Source: Clostridiaceae bacterium (GTDB lineage Bacteria > Bacillota > Clostridia > Oscillospirales > Butyricicoccaceae). From it: a DNA stretch of 7,730 bases. A model generated the notes under the pieces. The model saw only the letters and a list, made by a program, of their open reading frames with translations. It had not been told where the DNA came from and made no database searches. Where the stretch lies: positions 1 through 7,730 of the forward strand of contig JAGZOP010000075.1 in NCBI GenBank assembly GCA_018383195.1, read 5' to 3'. Positions 1 through 6,748 of this stretch are shown here, piece after piece (the stretch's first letter is position 1; each line of letters begins with the position of its first letter). The position numbers and the translations under genes are program-made.

Positions 1-1
1 A

Positions 2-52
2 GGTGAAGACCTGGAGGTCATGGAGCAGATCCTCTTGAAATTCGCCTCCTGA
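2..52 (+). CDS. 3' end of an upstream gene, unidentified (partial)
   Basis: Only the last 16 codons and a TGA stop are in the window, reading GEDLEVMEQILLKFAS. The other two forward frames hit stops within this stretch, and a hairpin terminator begins one base after the stop, which is what a true gene end looks like. The tail is amphipathic and probably helical, but it is too short to assign to a family, and I do not recognise it. The start lies outside the window. The gene appears to be a separate transcription unit from the helicase operon, because a terminator and about 300 bases separate them. Confidence 0.5.
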   Translation, partial: GEDLEVMEQILLKFAS

Positions 53-53
53 C

Positions 54-77
54 GGAGCCTGACAGGCTCCTTTGTTC
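54..77 (+). terminator. Rho-independent terminator after the upstream gene
   Basis: A perfect 7-bp GC-rich stem is formed by GGAGCCT (54-60) and AGGCTCC (64-70) around the 3-base loop GAC, followed by the T-rich run TTTGTT. It begins one base after the stop codon at 50-52, so it fits intrinsic termination of the upstream gene. Confidence 0.75.
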
Positions 78-145
78 CTTGAAAAGTTCATACCAGCAGC
101 GCGGAACACTACACAGACACCAGATCCAATGTGCGCCAAGACCCG

Positions 146-164
146 GAGGCCCCTGCGGGGCCTC
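146..164 (+). repeat. GC-rich hairpin (8-bp perfect stem)
   Basis: GAGGCCCC (146-153) and GGGGCCTC (157-164) pair perfectly around the 3-base loop TGC. No T-run follows, so it is not a standard terminator by itself. It stands about 25 bases before the terminator-like hairpin at 190-212, and both could belong to one structured RNA. Confidence 0.6.
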
Positions 165-189
165 GGCGAGCGATACCACAGCGGATCGG

Positions 190-212
190 ACGGCCCCGGC
201 AAGGCCGTTTTC
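190..212 (+). terminator. Terminator-like hairpin in the leader region
   Basis: ACGGCC (190-195) pairs with GGCCGT (203-208) around a 7-base loop, and the stem runs straight into TTTTCT. The shape is that of an intrinsic terminator. No gene ends just before it, so it would end either readthrough from the upstream gene, a small RNA, or the leader of the helicase operon (attenuation). Confidence 0.55.
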
Positions 213-293
213 TCATTCCCTGGACTGAAAGCAGTAGAGGTCCCCGGAATGTGTTTGTGAAGGTCTGCCAAACCTTTTCCGTGCTGTTCCTAA

Positions 294-325
294 CTCACCG
301 GGGGGCGAGCTGCAAATGCGGTGAG
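294..325 (+). repeat. Inverted repeat upstream of the helicase start
   Basis: CTCACCG (294-300) and CGGTGAG (319-325) are perfect 7-base inverted copies separated by 18 bases. The repeat ends 36 bases before the helicase ATG. It could be an operator for a repressor or an RNA hairpin that tunes translation of the first gene. The sequence alone does not decide between these. Confidence 0.4.
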
Positions 326-361
326 ACGATCAGTAACCAAACAAATGATATGAGGATTTGA

Positions 362-2296
362 ATGATGGAAAAATATAACTACAGGAAAGACCCTCACCAA
401 GATATCGACCATGTCTTCCGGGACTTGCTCCCGGCTCACGGGATGGTGGAGCGTCCGGCACAGGTGGAACTGAGCCATCAGATGCTGGACGCCATGCTGA
501 ATGGTAGCATTGCCCTGTGCGATGCCGGGACAGGCATTGGAAAAACATACGCCTATCTGGTAGCAGGGGTAGTGTTTCGGCGATACCGGTCACGTGCCGG
601 TCTGCCGAACCAGCCCCTGCTGATCTCCACCTCCAGCATCGCACTCCAGGGTGCGATCATCCACGATTACCTTCCATTCCTCTCCAAAGTTATGATGGCT
701 GATGGTATGTTGGACAGTCCACTCCGAGCAGTGCTGCGGAAAGGAAAATCCCACTATGTCTGTGATGCCCGCCTGATGAAGCGGCTCCAGACAGCGAACC
801 TGGATCGGAAGAATCCGCTGGCAAAAGCGGCACTCCTCTCCATGAGAGACCATTTGGACCTGGACATGGCCCCTCATCTCAGCGGATATGACCGTGAACG
901 GATCTGTGTTCCTCCAACGTGTGACTGCGGCAAGACTGAATGCCGCTATCTCTGCTATCTGGATGTGTGTGCCTCAGAGAGATATGCCATCCAGGTTTGT
1001 AATCACAACCTCCTTCTGGCCGACGCCATTCACCGAGGGAGTGGGAAACGTCCCATTCTGCCGGATAGCTGCGCCATCGTAATGGATGAGGCCCACAAAC
1101 TGACGGAGACTGCTCGACAGATGTTCGGCATTACATTGGAAGCGGGAGAACTGCATACTCTATGCAGAAAACTGCGGAGGGAACAGTTCCTGCTGGCGGC
1201 GGAGACCTTGGAGGACACAGCAGGGCTTCTGCTGTCTGAGATGGCTAAGCCCTGGAGCGGAGACAGCTCCTTTTCTCATTTCAGCATCCCTCTGGATGGG
1301 GTGGAACGCACCTTGTCGGTGATCCACCGACAGATCCGGCGGATGCTGACTGCCGGCACCAGGATGGAACTGGAGCGAGTGCTGGATAAAACAAAGCTGT
1401 TTTGCCTGCACCAGCCGGACATGGTGTATTATACCGCTGAGGACGAGACTGGCGGTTCCATGCTGTGTGCCTCTGCTACGGATCTTACAGCACAGCTCCG
1501 GCAGACGCTATGGCAGCAGGACCGGCCCATGATACTGGCTTCCGGCACGCTGGCAGTGGGCAGCAACTTCCGGCGTTTCAAAGAGGAAACTGGCCTGCTG
1601 GCCGAGGGGAGAGTGCGGGAGCATATCGCACCCTCTCCCTTCGACTACCAGCGGAACTGTCTGCTGTACCTGCCCCAAATACCGCCCAGCCAGGCCGACA
1701 GCGATTACTATGACGACCTTGCAGAACAAATCGTCAAGCTGTTGGACGCAGCTAACGGCCACGCCCTGGGGCTGTTTACCTCCTACGCGGCCATGTCCGC
1801 TGTGCGTGAACGGCTGAAACAGCGGGACTTGCCCTATCCCGTGTTGACTCTGGGCCGGAACGGCGGACACACGCTGTCGGAGTTTATGGCTCACCCAGGC
1901 AGTGTTCTGCTGGCTGCTGGAGCGGCGTGGGAAGGTTTTGATTTTCCTGGAGACTGCGTATCTCTGCTCATCCTCCCCAGGCTGCCGTTCCCGATGCCGG
2001 ACGCAGCGAAGGAACAGGAGCGGATGAAACACGCCACGCTTCACGATTTTCTCCGGGCCGTGGTGGTGCCGGAGATGCAGATCAAACTGCGTCAGGGATT
2101 CGGGCGGGCAATCCGCACTGAGACAGATACCTGTGTGGTCGCTATCCTGGATGAACGTGCCGGGAAGGATCGGCGCTATTTCCGGGACGTGCTGACTGCT
2201 TTGCCGGAAGTGCCGGTCACCCACAGCCTGAAGGATGTGGAGCGATTCATACGGGCTGTGAAGCCGGAAGGCTACTTCCTGGAGGGCGCGGCATGA
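362..2296 (+). CDS. DinG/XPD-family ATP-dependent DNA helicase
   Basis: This is a 644-residue superfamily 2 helicase of the Rad3/XPD/DinG type, expected to unwind DNA in the 5'-to-3' direction using ATP in the cytoplasm. Visible motifs in order: an ERPAQ Q-motif-like segment (30-34), Walker A DAGTGIGKT (54-62), DEAH box (242-245), the SGTL motif shared by the family, AAWEGFDFPG (521-530) and QGFGRAIR motif VI (578-585). Cys134, followed by a cluster at 182, 187, 189, 194, 198 and 203, matches the position of the family's iron-sulfur domain, although which four ligate the cluster is unclear. Tandem ATGs open the gene; GAGGA at 352-356 fits either. The stop overlaps the next start by ATGA. No N-terminal exonuclease domain is present. 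In this setting it is probably an accessory of a mobile element rather than the chromosomal dinG repair gene; that role is inferred. Confidence 0.92.
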   Translation: MMEKYNYRKDPHQDIDHVFRDLLPAHGMVERPAQVELSHQMLDAMLNGSIALCDAGTGIGKTYAYLVAGVVFRRYRSRAGLPNQPLLISTSSIALQGAIIHDYLPFLSKVMMADGMLDSPLRAVLRKGKSHYVCDARLMKRLQTANLDRKNPLAKAALLSMRDHLDLDMAPHLSGYDRERICVPPTCDCGKTECRYLCYLDVCASERYAIQVCNHNLLLADAIHRGSGKRPILPDSCAIVMDEAHKLTETARQMFGITLEAGELHTLCRKLRREQFLLAAETLEDTAGLLLSEMAKPWSGDSSFSHFSIPLDGVERTLSVIHRQIRRMLTAGTRMELERVLDKTKLFCLHQPDMVYYTAEDETGGSMLCASATDLTAQLRQTLWQQDRPMILASGTLAVGSNFRRFKEETGLLAEGRVREHIAPSPFDYQRNCLLYLPQIPPSQADSDYYDDLAEQIVKLLDAANGHALGLFTSYAAMSAVRERLKQRDLPYPVLTLGRNGGHTLSEFMAHPGSVLLAAGAAWEGFDFPGDCVSLLILPRLPFPMPDAAKEQERMKHATLHDFLRAVVVPEMQIKLRQGFGRAIRTETDTCVVAILDERAGKDRRYFRDVLTALPEVPVTHSLKDVERFIRAVKPEGYFLEGAA

Positions 2297-2445
2297 GCAA
2301 CATCAAAACAGAACTGCAATACCGGATCGCACTGGGTATCCTGGGACAGATGTGTTCAGCTGGCCTTGTCAACGACCAGGAGGCAGAGACCATCCGGCGG
2401 CTGGCAGCAGAGAAATACCGCCCGGAAACTGTTCGGGGATTGTAA
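2293..2445 (+). CDS. Small SHOCT-like protein
   Basis: This short gene encodes 50 residues. Its start is the ATG inside the ATGA overlap with the helicase stop, so it is probably translated by reinitiation from the helicase. The protein reads as a short helical segment (LGILGQMCSAGLVNDQEAET, residues 14-33) followed by a basic tail. The pattern of a hydrophobic helix, then G-L-V, then an acidic 'eEa' helix resembles the SHOCT (short C-terminal) domain seen in small proteins next to serine recombinases in Firmicutes mobile elements. SHOCT domains are thought to mediate oligomerisation or protein contacts, but no function is established here. The assignment rests on pattern recognition, not on an alignment. 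Confidence 0.7.
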   Translation: MSNIKTELQYRIALGILGQMCSAGLVNDQEAETIRRLAAEKYRPETVRGL

Positions 2446-2480
2446 TGGATATTCCCGCCCAAGTGTGGTAGTGTTGGCGT

Positions 2481-2494
2481 TGCCCAGAAGGGCA
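2481..2494 (+). repeat. Small hairpin before the 71-residue gene
   Basis: TGCCC (2481-2485) and GGGCA (2490-2494) pair around the tetraloop AGAA. The hairpin ends three bases before the AGGAG ribosome binding site at 2498-2502. It may influence translation or RNA stability. It lacks a T-run and is not a terminator. Confidence 0.35.
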
Positions 2495-2510
2495 GAAAGG
2501 AGTCAGCACG

Positions 2511-2726
2511 ATGGAATACGCATTTTACGCCGAGCAAATATACCGGCTAAAAGAAGGGATCGTCCAAGCCAGAGTGCTGCCTGCCCAGGAGGCGGCAACA
2601 CTCGGCTATGAGGATGGTTATACGGCCCAGAAGCCGGAGGGCAGACTGTATGTAGATGGCTTTGACAGCGAGGCCGCAGCCAGATACCATCTGGAGGGCC
2701 TGACAGACTGCAAGATCATGAATTGA
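2511..2726 (+). CDS. Hypothetical 71-residue protein
   Basis: I do not recognise this protein. The gene is well supported as coding: an AGGAG ribosome binding site at 2498-2502 lies 8 bases before the ATG, it fills the gap between two real genes on the same strand, and its stop TGA (2724-2726) overlaps the ribosome binding site of the next gene. The product is mildly acidic with several aromatic residues, no membrane segment and no signal peptide. It has a helical N-terminus (EQIYRLKEGIVQAR) and a middle GYEDGY motif. Position between the SHOCT-like gene and recombinase 1 suggests a small partner or regulator of the recombination module; this is inferred from context only. Confidence 0.75.
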   Translation: MEYAFYAEQIYRLKEGIVQARVLPAQEAATLGYEDGYTAQKPEGRLYVDGFDSEAAARYHLEGLTDCKIMN

Positions 2727-2732
2727 GAGGAG
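2725..2732 (+). promoter_or_regulatory. Ribosome binding site that fixes the recombinase 1 start
   Basis: GAGAGGAG lies 8 bases upstream of the ATG at 2741 and overlaps the stop codon of the preceding gene. The in-frame TTG at 2723 would place this Shine-Dalgarno sequence inside the coding region and has none of its own at a good distance, so ATG 2741 is the preferred start. Confidence 0.8.
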
Positions 2733-2740
2733 TTGAGACG

Positions 2741-4300
2741 ATGGCAGCGAATGTGACCTATATCCCGCCCAAGGCGGCAAACCCGGAGGCCCTGCGGGTA
2801 GCTGCGTACTGCCGCGTCAGCTCCGACTCCAGCGACCAGCTTCACTCCTACGCCACCCAGATCAAGGCGTACACGGAGCAGATCGGCGCCCATGCAGATT
2901 GGGAGCTGGTGGACGTGTATGCGGATGAGGGCCTGACCGGGACCCGGATGGATAAACGGGAGGACTTTCAACGCCTGCTGGCCGACTGCCGCAAGGGAAA
3001 GGTCGATCGGGTGCTGTGCAAGTCCATCTCCCGCTTCGCCCGGAACACCAGAGACTGCCTTGCAGCCCTGAGAGAGCTGTCCGCTCTGGGTGTGACCGTC
3101 TACTTTGAAAAAGAGAATATCGACACCGGGACGCTCACCAGCGAATTGATGGTGAGCGTTTCTGGCGCTCTGGCCCAGCAGGAGTCCATCTCCATCTCTC
3201 AAAATCTAAAAATCGCTTGGCGAAGAATGATGGCTGCCGGCGATTTTGTTACAACGAACCCACCATTCGGTTATGAACTCGTGGATGGCTGTGGGCTGAG
3301 GATAAAAGAATCAGAAGCAGACATTGTGCGGTGGATATTTGCCAGCTATCTGGCTGGAATCAGCACCCGAGAGATTGCCAAATCGCTGACGGAACGAGGT
3401 ATTTTAACGACCGAGGGAAATGCGGCGTGGAATCCAAGAAGTGTGCAACTGATTTTGGATAATGAAAAATATAAGGGTGATACGTTTACTTTAAAACGAT
3501 ATACTACAAATCAGTTTCCATTTGCTGTGAAAAGAAATCACGGAGAGGTCGATCAATATTATATTGAGAACTCACACCCAGCCATCATAAATACGGATAC
3601 CTTTGAGCGGGTTCAAAAGCTGAAGGAACGCCGGACGCGGAAACGGCAATTAGACAAGCAGGATTCACCGCTGAGGGGTAAGATGGCCTGCGGAGTATGC
3701 GGAACGGCACTTATGCGGCGAACGACCGGGAAGGGGCTGATCTCCTGGGTCTGTCGCAAGCATGATGAAAATGCAGCAGATTGTCCAGTGGGCCGGATAC
3801 CCGAAACGGAAATATACGCCGCCTTTGTGCGGATGTATAACAAAATCAGGGCCAACGCAGACATCGTCCTAAAACCGGCCCTGACCCAACTGGACGACCT
3901 GGAGCGCGCCCTGCAGCGGGAGAACCCTGCTATGTTGGAGATCAACCGAGCTATCGCCCAGGTTGCCGAGCAGAGCCATAACATTAGCAAACTGCAAACC
4001 GCAGGGTTGCTGGATGCAGATGCCTGTGCTGCCAAGCTGAGTTCCATCCAGATAAAGCTCACCCAGCTTCGGAGAGAACGCCGCCGCCTGCTGGAGCATG
4101 ACGATATTGAGGATGCCATCAGCAGGCTGCATCAGACGGCGGACACCATAAAATCCGGGCCGGAACAGCTGGATACCTTTGATGAAAGTTTGTTCGAAGA
4201 ATTGGTGGAACGGATCATTGCAGAGTCGCAGACCTGCATCCGATTCCGGCTCTGGGGTGGCGTGGAGCTGACGGAGGAAGTTAGGAGGGCAAAACGATGA
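2741..4300 (+). CDS. Large serine recombinase 1 (catalytic)
   Basis: This 519-residue protein is a large serine recombinase, the class that cuts and rejoins DNA at attachment sites through a 5'-phosphoserine link. The N-terminal resolvase domain (about 19-165) carries the YCRVSSD motif with the expected nucleophile Ser27, GLTGTRMDKR and SISRFARN. A recombinase DNA-binding domain follows (about 180-290), then a zinc ribbon with Cys317, Cys320, Cys338 and Cys348, and a coiled-coil-rich C-terminus (about 370-480). Length is normal for the class. It overlaps the next gene by ATGA. The DNA from about 3190 to 3620, encoding the DNA-binding domain, is distinctly AT-richer (about 42% GC) than the catalytic part (about 60%) and uses different codons, which suggests a past domain exchange. 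Together with its two neighbours it is probably the integration/excision machinery of the element. Confidence 0.95.
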   Translation: MAANVTYIPPKAANPEALRVAAYCRVSSDSSDQLHSYATQIKAYTEQIGAHADWELVDVYADEGLTGTRMDKREDFQRLLADCRKGKVDRVLCKSISRFARNTRDCLAALRELSALGVTVYFEKENIDTGTLTSELMVSVSGALAQQESISISQNLKIAWRRMMAAGDFVTTNPPFGYELVDGCGLRIKESEADIVRWIFASYLAGISTREIAKSLTERGILTTEGNAAWNPRSVQLILDNEKYKGDTFTLKRYTTNQFPFAVKRNHGEVDQYYIENSHPAIINTDTFERVQKLKERRTRKRQLDKQDSPLRGKMACGVCGTALMRRTTGKGLISWVCRKHDENAADCPVGRIPETEIYAAFVRMYNKIRANADIVLKPALTQLDDLERALQRENPAMLEINRAIAQVAEQSHNISKLQTAGLLDADACAAKLSSIQIKLTQLRRERRRLLEHDDIEDAISRLHQTADTIKSGPEQLDTFDESLFEELVERIIAESQTCIRFRLWGGVELTEEVRRAKR

Positions 4301-5148
4301 GCAAGCGGAAACTGCTTTACGGATACCAGATCCAAAATGGGGAGCTGACGGTGGTAAAAGCAGAGGCTTCTGTGGTGGCTCGTGTAGCTTCCCTTTATCT
4401 GGAGGGCCTGTCCTATCAGAAACTGGCCGACCTGCTGAATCAGGAACACATTCCGTTCAGCAAAGAGGTACCAGTATGGGATAAGCACAAAGTAAAGCGT
4501 CTCTTGGAGAACCCCCGCTACACAGGGCAGAACGGCTACCCAGGTATTCTGGACACGGAGACATTTCAATGCGTCCAAAGCCGCATCCAGGAGAAAACAG
4601 CGAAACAGACCCCAAAAGCGGAACGCCAGATCCTCAAGCTGGCAGATCGCCTACACTGTGCCTCCTGCGGCTCCACGCTGTACCGAATGGGTGGCAAGAA
4701 CCACAGGAAAGACACGTTGTACTTGAAGTGTGCTCACTGCGGTATCACCATCACCATACAGGACGAGATCCTGTTGGAAGAAGTCATACACCAAATGGAA
4801 GAATGGGATAGGCCGGAGCAGACTTCCTATCAGCCTTCTGGAGAGGTCATTCGCCTGACCAATGCGATCAACCGGGGACTGGAGCACCCTGACGATCCCC
4901 AGGAAGTCATCTCCCTGATCTTACAAGGGGTTGCAGCGAGGTATGCCTGCTGCCCTGACACACAGGAACATACAAACCGCCCGCTGGATGTGTGCTGGGA
5001 CCACATCCGGCTGGCGGTTTCTCATATCAACATATCGGAAGAAAATACGGTGAAAGTCACCTTCCAACAGGAGCACCGGGAAAGGACAGAACATGGAACA
5101 GACAGCACAGAGGCAGGTACGGATCATACCGGCAACGAAAAATGTTAA
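4297..5148 (+). CDS. Recombinase-like protein lacking the catalytic domain
   Basis: The product has 283 residues and starts directly at the point where the recombinase DNA-binding domain normally begins (YGYQIQNGELTVVKAEAS, residues 8-25). It continues with the typical Y-L-E-G-L-S and LENPRYTG segments, then a zinc ribbon with Cys121, Cys124, Cys145 and Cys148, and a short C-terminal region. The Y-x-R-V-S catalytic segment and the whole resolvase fold are absent, so it cannot cut DNA by the known mechanism. It is not an obvious fragment: AGGAGG at 4283-4288 precedes an ATG coupled to recombinase 1, and the frame is intact. It could be a DNA-binding partner of the two catalytic recombinases or a directionality factor; both are inferred. 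Its final 18 codons overlap the start of recombinase 2, which encodes its unusual T/E/H/G-rich tail. Confidence 0.9.
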   Translation: MSKRKLLYGYQIQNGELTVVKAEASVVARVASLYLEGLSYQKLADLLNQEHIPFSKEVPVWDKHKVKRLLENPRYTGQNGYPGILDTETFQCVQSRIQEKTAKQTPKAERQILKLADRLHCASCGSTLYRMGGKNHRKDTLYLKCAHCGITITIQDEILLEEVIHQMEEWDRPEQTSYQPSGEVIRLTNAINRGLEHPDDPQEVISLILQGVAARYACCPDTQEHTNRPLDVCWDHIRLAVSHINISEENTVKVTFQQEHRERTEHGTDSTEAGTDHTGNEKC

Positions 5149-6721
5149 CGCTCCGCTGAAGGGGGCACAGAAGCACCAGAGGGTGGCAGCCTACTGCCGG
5201 GTATCCACTGACAGCGAGGAGCAGATCACCAGCTACGAGGCACAGAAAGCCTACTACACCCAGAAAATCGAGGAGAATCCAGACTGGGAGCTGGCCGGCA
5301 TCTTTGCTGACAAAGGACTCTCGGGGACCAGCATGAAAAAGCGGGAAAACTTCAATAAGATGATAGCCGCCTGTAAAAAAGGAAAGATCGACACCATCCT
5401 TACCAAGTCCCTATCCCGCTTCGCACGAAATACAGTGGACTGCCTGGAGACAGTGCGGATGCTGAAAGCCAATGGCATTGGGGTCATCTTTGAAAAAGAG
5501 AACATCAACACCCTCACCGAGTCCAGCGAATTCCTCATCACCCTGTTCAGCGGTTTCGCCCAAGCAGAAAGTGAGTCTCTCAGCAAAAATATCATCTGGG
5601 GCAAAGAGGAGAGTAAAAAGGCAGGTAAGGTGCCCTTCCAGTATAAGAAACTGCTGGGTTACCGGAAGGGGCCAGATGGAAAGCCGGAGATCGACCCGCA
5701 GGAAGCAGAGACGGTGCGGCGCATCTATCGGAGGTACCTGGATGGATGCAGCTTGTCCCAGATCCAGCAGGAGTTGGAGGCAGATCGGGTCCCCACTGCC
5801 CAGGCTATCCAGCGATGGTCGTATCAGGTGATCCGCAACATCCTCACCAATGAGCGGTACATCGGGGATGCCATGCTGGGTAAGACCTTCACCACCGACT
5901 GCATCAGTAAGCGGGTGAAAAAGAACAACGGAGAACGGGGACAGAGCTATGTAAGAAATAATCACCCTGCCATCATCCCCAGAGAAATGTTTTACCGGGT
6001 ACAGGAGGAGATGGCCCGCCGTTCCAGTAAGCGGAAAGTGATGCAAAAAACTGGTAAAACGGAGTTGGGCAAATACTCCGCCAAGTATGCACTTTCTGAA
6101 CTGCTGGTGTGCGGGGAGTGCGGAACGCCCTATAAGCGGGTGACCTGGGCCAGAAACGGGAAAAAGCGGATCGTTTGGCGGTGCATCTCCCGGCTGGAAT
6201 TTGGAACGAAATACTGCCATAACTCCCCCACGCTGGACGAAGAAAAACTGCATCAGGCCATCCAGGAGGCCATCAACGAGTTTGTCCAGGCTGGAACGGA
6301 AGTGAAGGAGGATATGCTGACATTCACTGCAATGGCCTGGGGAGGCAATACCGTTGGTGGAGTCAGTCTCATCGATCTGCGTCAGAAACTGAAGGACATC
6401 ACCGACCAACAAGCACTGCTGCTGGATCAGGTGCTGGAACACATGGATGATGAGATCCTCAATGCCCGGCTCAAGGCAATGATGGACGAAAAACAGGCCC
6501 TCCAGGAGCGGATTGCAGATGCGGAACAGAGTGAGACCCACAATGCAGCCCAGGAATCCCGGATGGCGGAACTGCGGGAGTGGATGGCGAAACTGGAGGT
6601 CAACCAACAGTACAGCGATGAACAAGTACGCATGGCGGTGGAACGGATCACAGTGGTGGACGCTGAGACCATCCGAATCCGCTTTCGGTATCCAGGGGCG
6701 GAACTGGAGAAAAAACTGTGA
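5093..6721 (+). CDS. Large serine recombinase 2 (catalytic)
   Basis: This 542-residue serine recombinase has a resolvase domain at about 31-175 with YCRVSTD (nucleophile Ser38), GLSGTSMKKR and SLSRFARN. It then has a recombinase domain (about 190-305, including GYRKGPDGKPEID and LTNERYIGD), a zinc ribbon with Cys340, Cys343, Cys364 and Cys375, and a C-terminal region with coiled-coil character (about 430-510). It is clearly paralogous to recombinase 1 (shared FEKEN, SRFARNT and CGxCGT segments) but diverged throughout. The ATG at 5093 lies inside the preceding gene, with AAAGGA at 5081-5086 as its ribosome binding site, giving a 56-base overlap. The N-terminus before the catalytic domain is longer than in recombinase 1. 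Such catalytic pairs commonly act in site-specific integration and excision of mobile elements; which site they use is not visible. Confidence 0.95.
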   Translation: MEQTAQRQVRIIPATKNVNAPLKGAQKHQRVAAYCRVSTDSEEQITSYEAQKAYYTQKIEENPDWELAGIFADKGLSGTSMKKRENFNKMIAACKKGKIDTILTKSLSRFARNTVDCLETVRMLKANGIGVIFEKENINTLTESSEFLITLFSGFAQAESESLSKNIIWGKEESKKAGKVPFQYKKLLGYRKGPDGKPEIDPQEAETVRRIYRRYLDGCSLSQIQQELEADRVPTAQAIQRWSYQVIRNILTNERYIGDAMLGKTFTTDCISKRVKKNNGERGQSYVRNNHPAIIPREMFYRVQEEMARRSSKRKVMQKTGKTELGKYSAKYALSELLVCGECGTPYKRVTWARNGKKRIVWRCISRLEFGTKYCHNSPTLDEEKLHQAIQEAINEFVQAGTEVKEDMLTFTAMAWGGNTVGGVSLIDLRQKLKDITDQQALLLDQVLEHMDDEILNARLKAMMDEKQALQERIADAEQSETHNAAQESRMAELREWMAKLEVNQQYSDEQVRMAVERITVVDAETIRIRFRYPGAELEKKL

Positions 6722-6727
6722 TATAAT
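6719..6727 (+). promoter_or_regulatory. Possible extended -10 promoter element before the phosphoesterase
   Basis: TGATATAAT matches the extended -10 form TGnTATAAT and overlaps the stop codon of recombinase 2. No -35 hexamer is evident, and the predicted start of transcription would fall at the phosphoesterase ribosome binding site, leaving a very short leader. It may give the last gene its own transcription, or it may be chance. Confidence 0.3.
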
Positions 6728-6748
6728 TAGAAAAAGGAGACAAATAGA

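Larger units (their letters stand above)
78..361. other. Intergenic leader region with several hairpins, no convincing gene
   Basis: This stretch separates the upstream gene from the helicase operon. Short open frames cross it, but none has a good ribosome binding site or a recognisable product. It contains a GC-rich hairpin (146-164), a terminator-like hairpin (190-212), a weak AAGGT/ACCTT hairpin (260-276) and a 7-bp inverted repeat (294-325) close to the helicase start. I did not find a convincing sigma-A promoter for the operon; TGGACT near 222 and TTGTGA near 255 have no good -10 partner. The region may be a long structured 5' leader or may hold a small RNA ending near 212. That is inference. 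Confidence 0.5.

Noticed and set aside
72..361. Short forward frames (72-260 and 131-361) ahead of the helicase
   Set aside because: No Shine-Dalgarno sequence at a fitting distance, products without recognisable character, and both cross the terminator-like hairpins.
1508..2224. A 238-codon open frame on the minus strand
   Set aside because: It is antisense to the conserved helicase motifs V and VI region, and its product looks like random composition rich in H, Q, R and P.
362..2296. Helicase as part of a type IV CRISPR system (DinG-associated)
   Set aside because: No Cas genes or array lie nearby, and the neighbours are recombinases; an ICE accessory role fits better.
2723..2740. TTG at 2723 as the start of recombinase 1
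   Set aside because: It would put the strong GAGAGGAG ribosome binding site inside the gene; ATG at 2741 has that site at ideal spacing.
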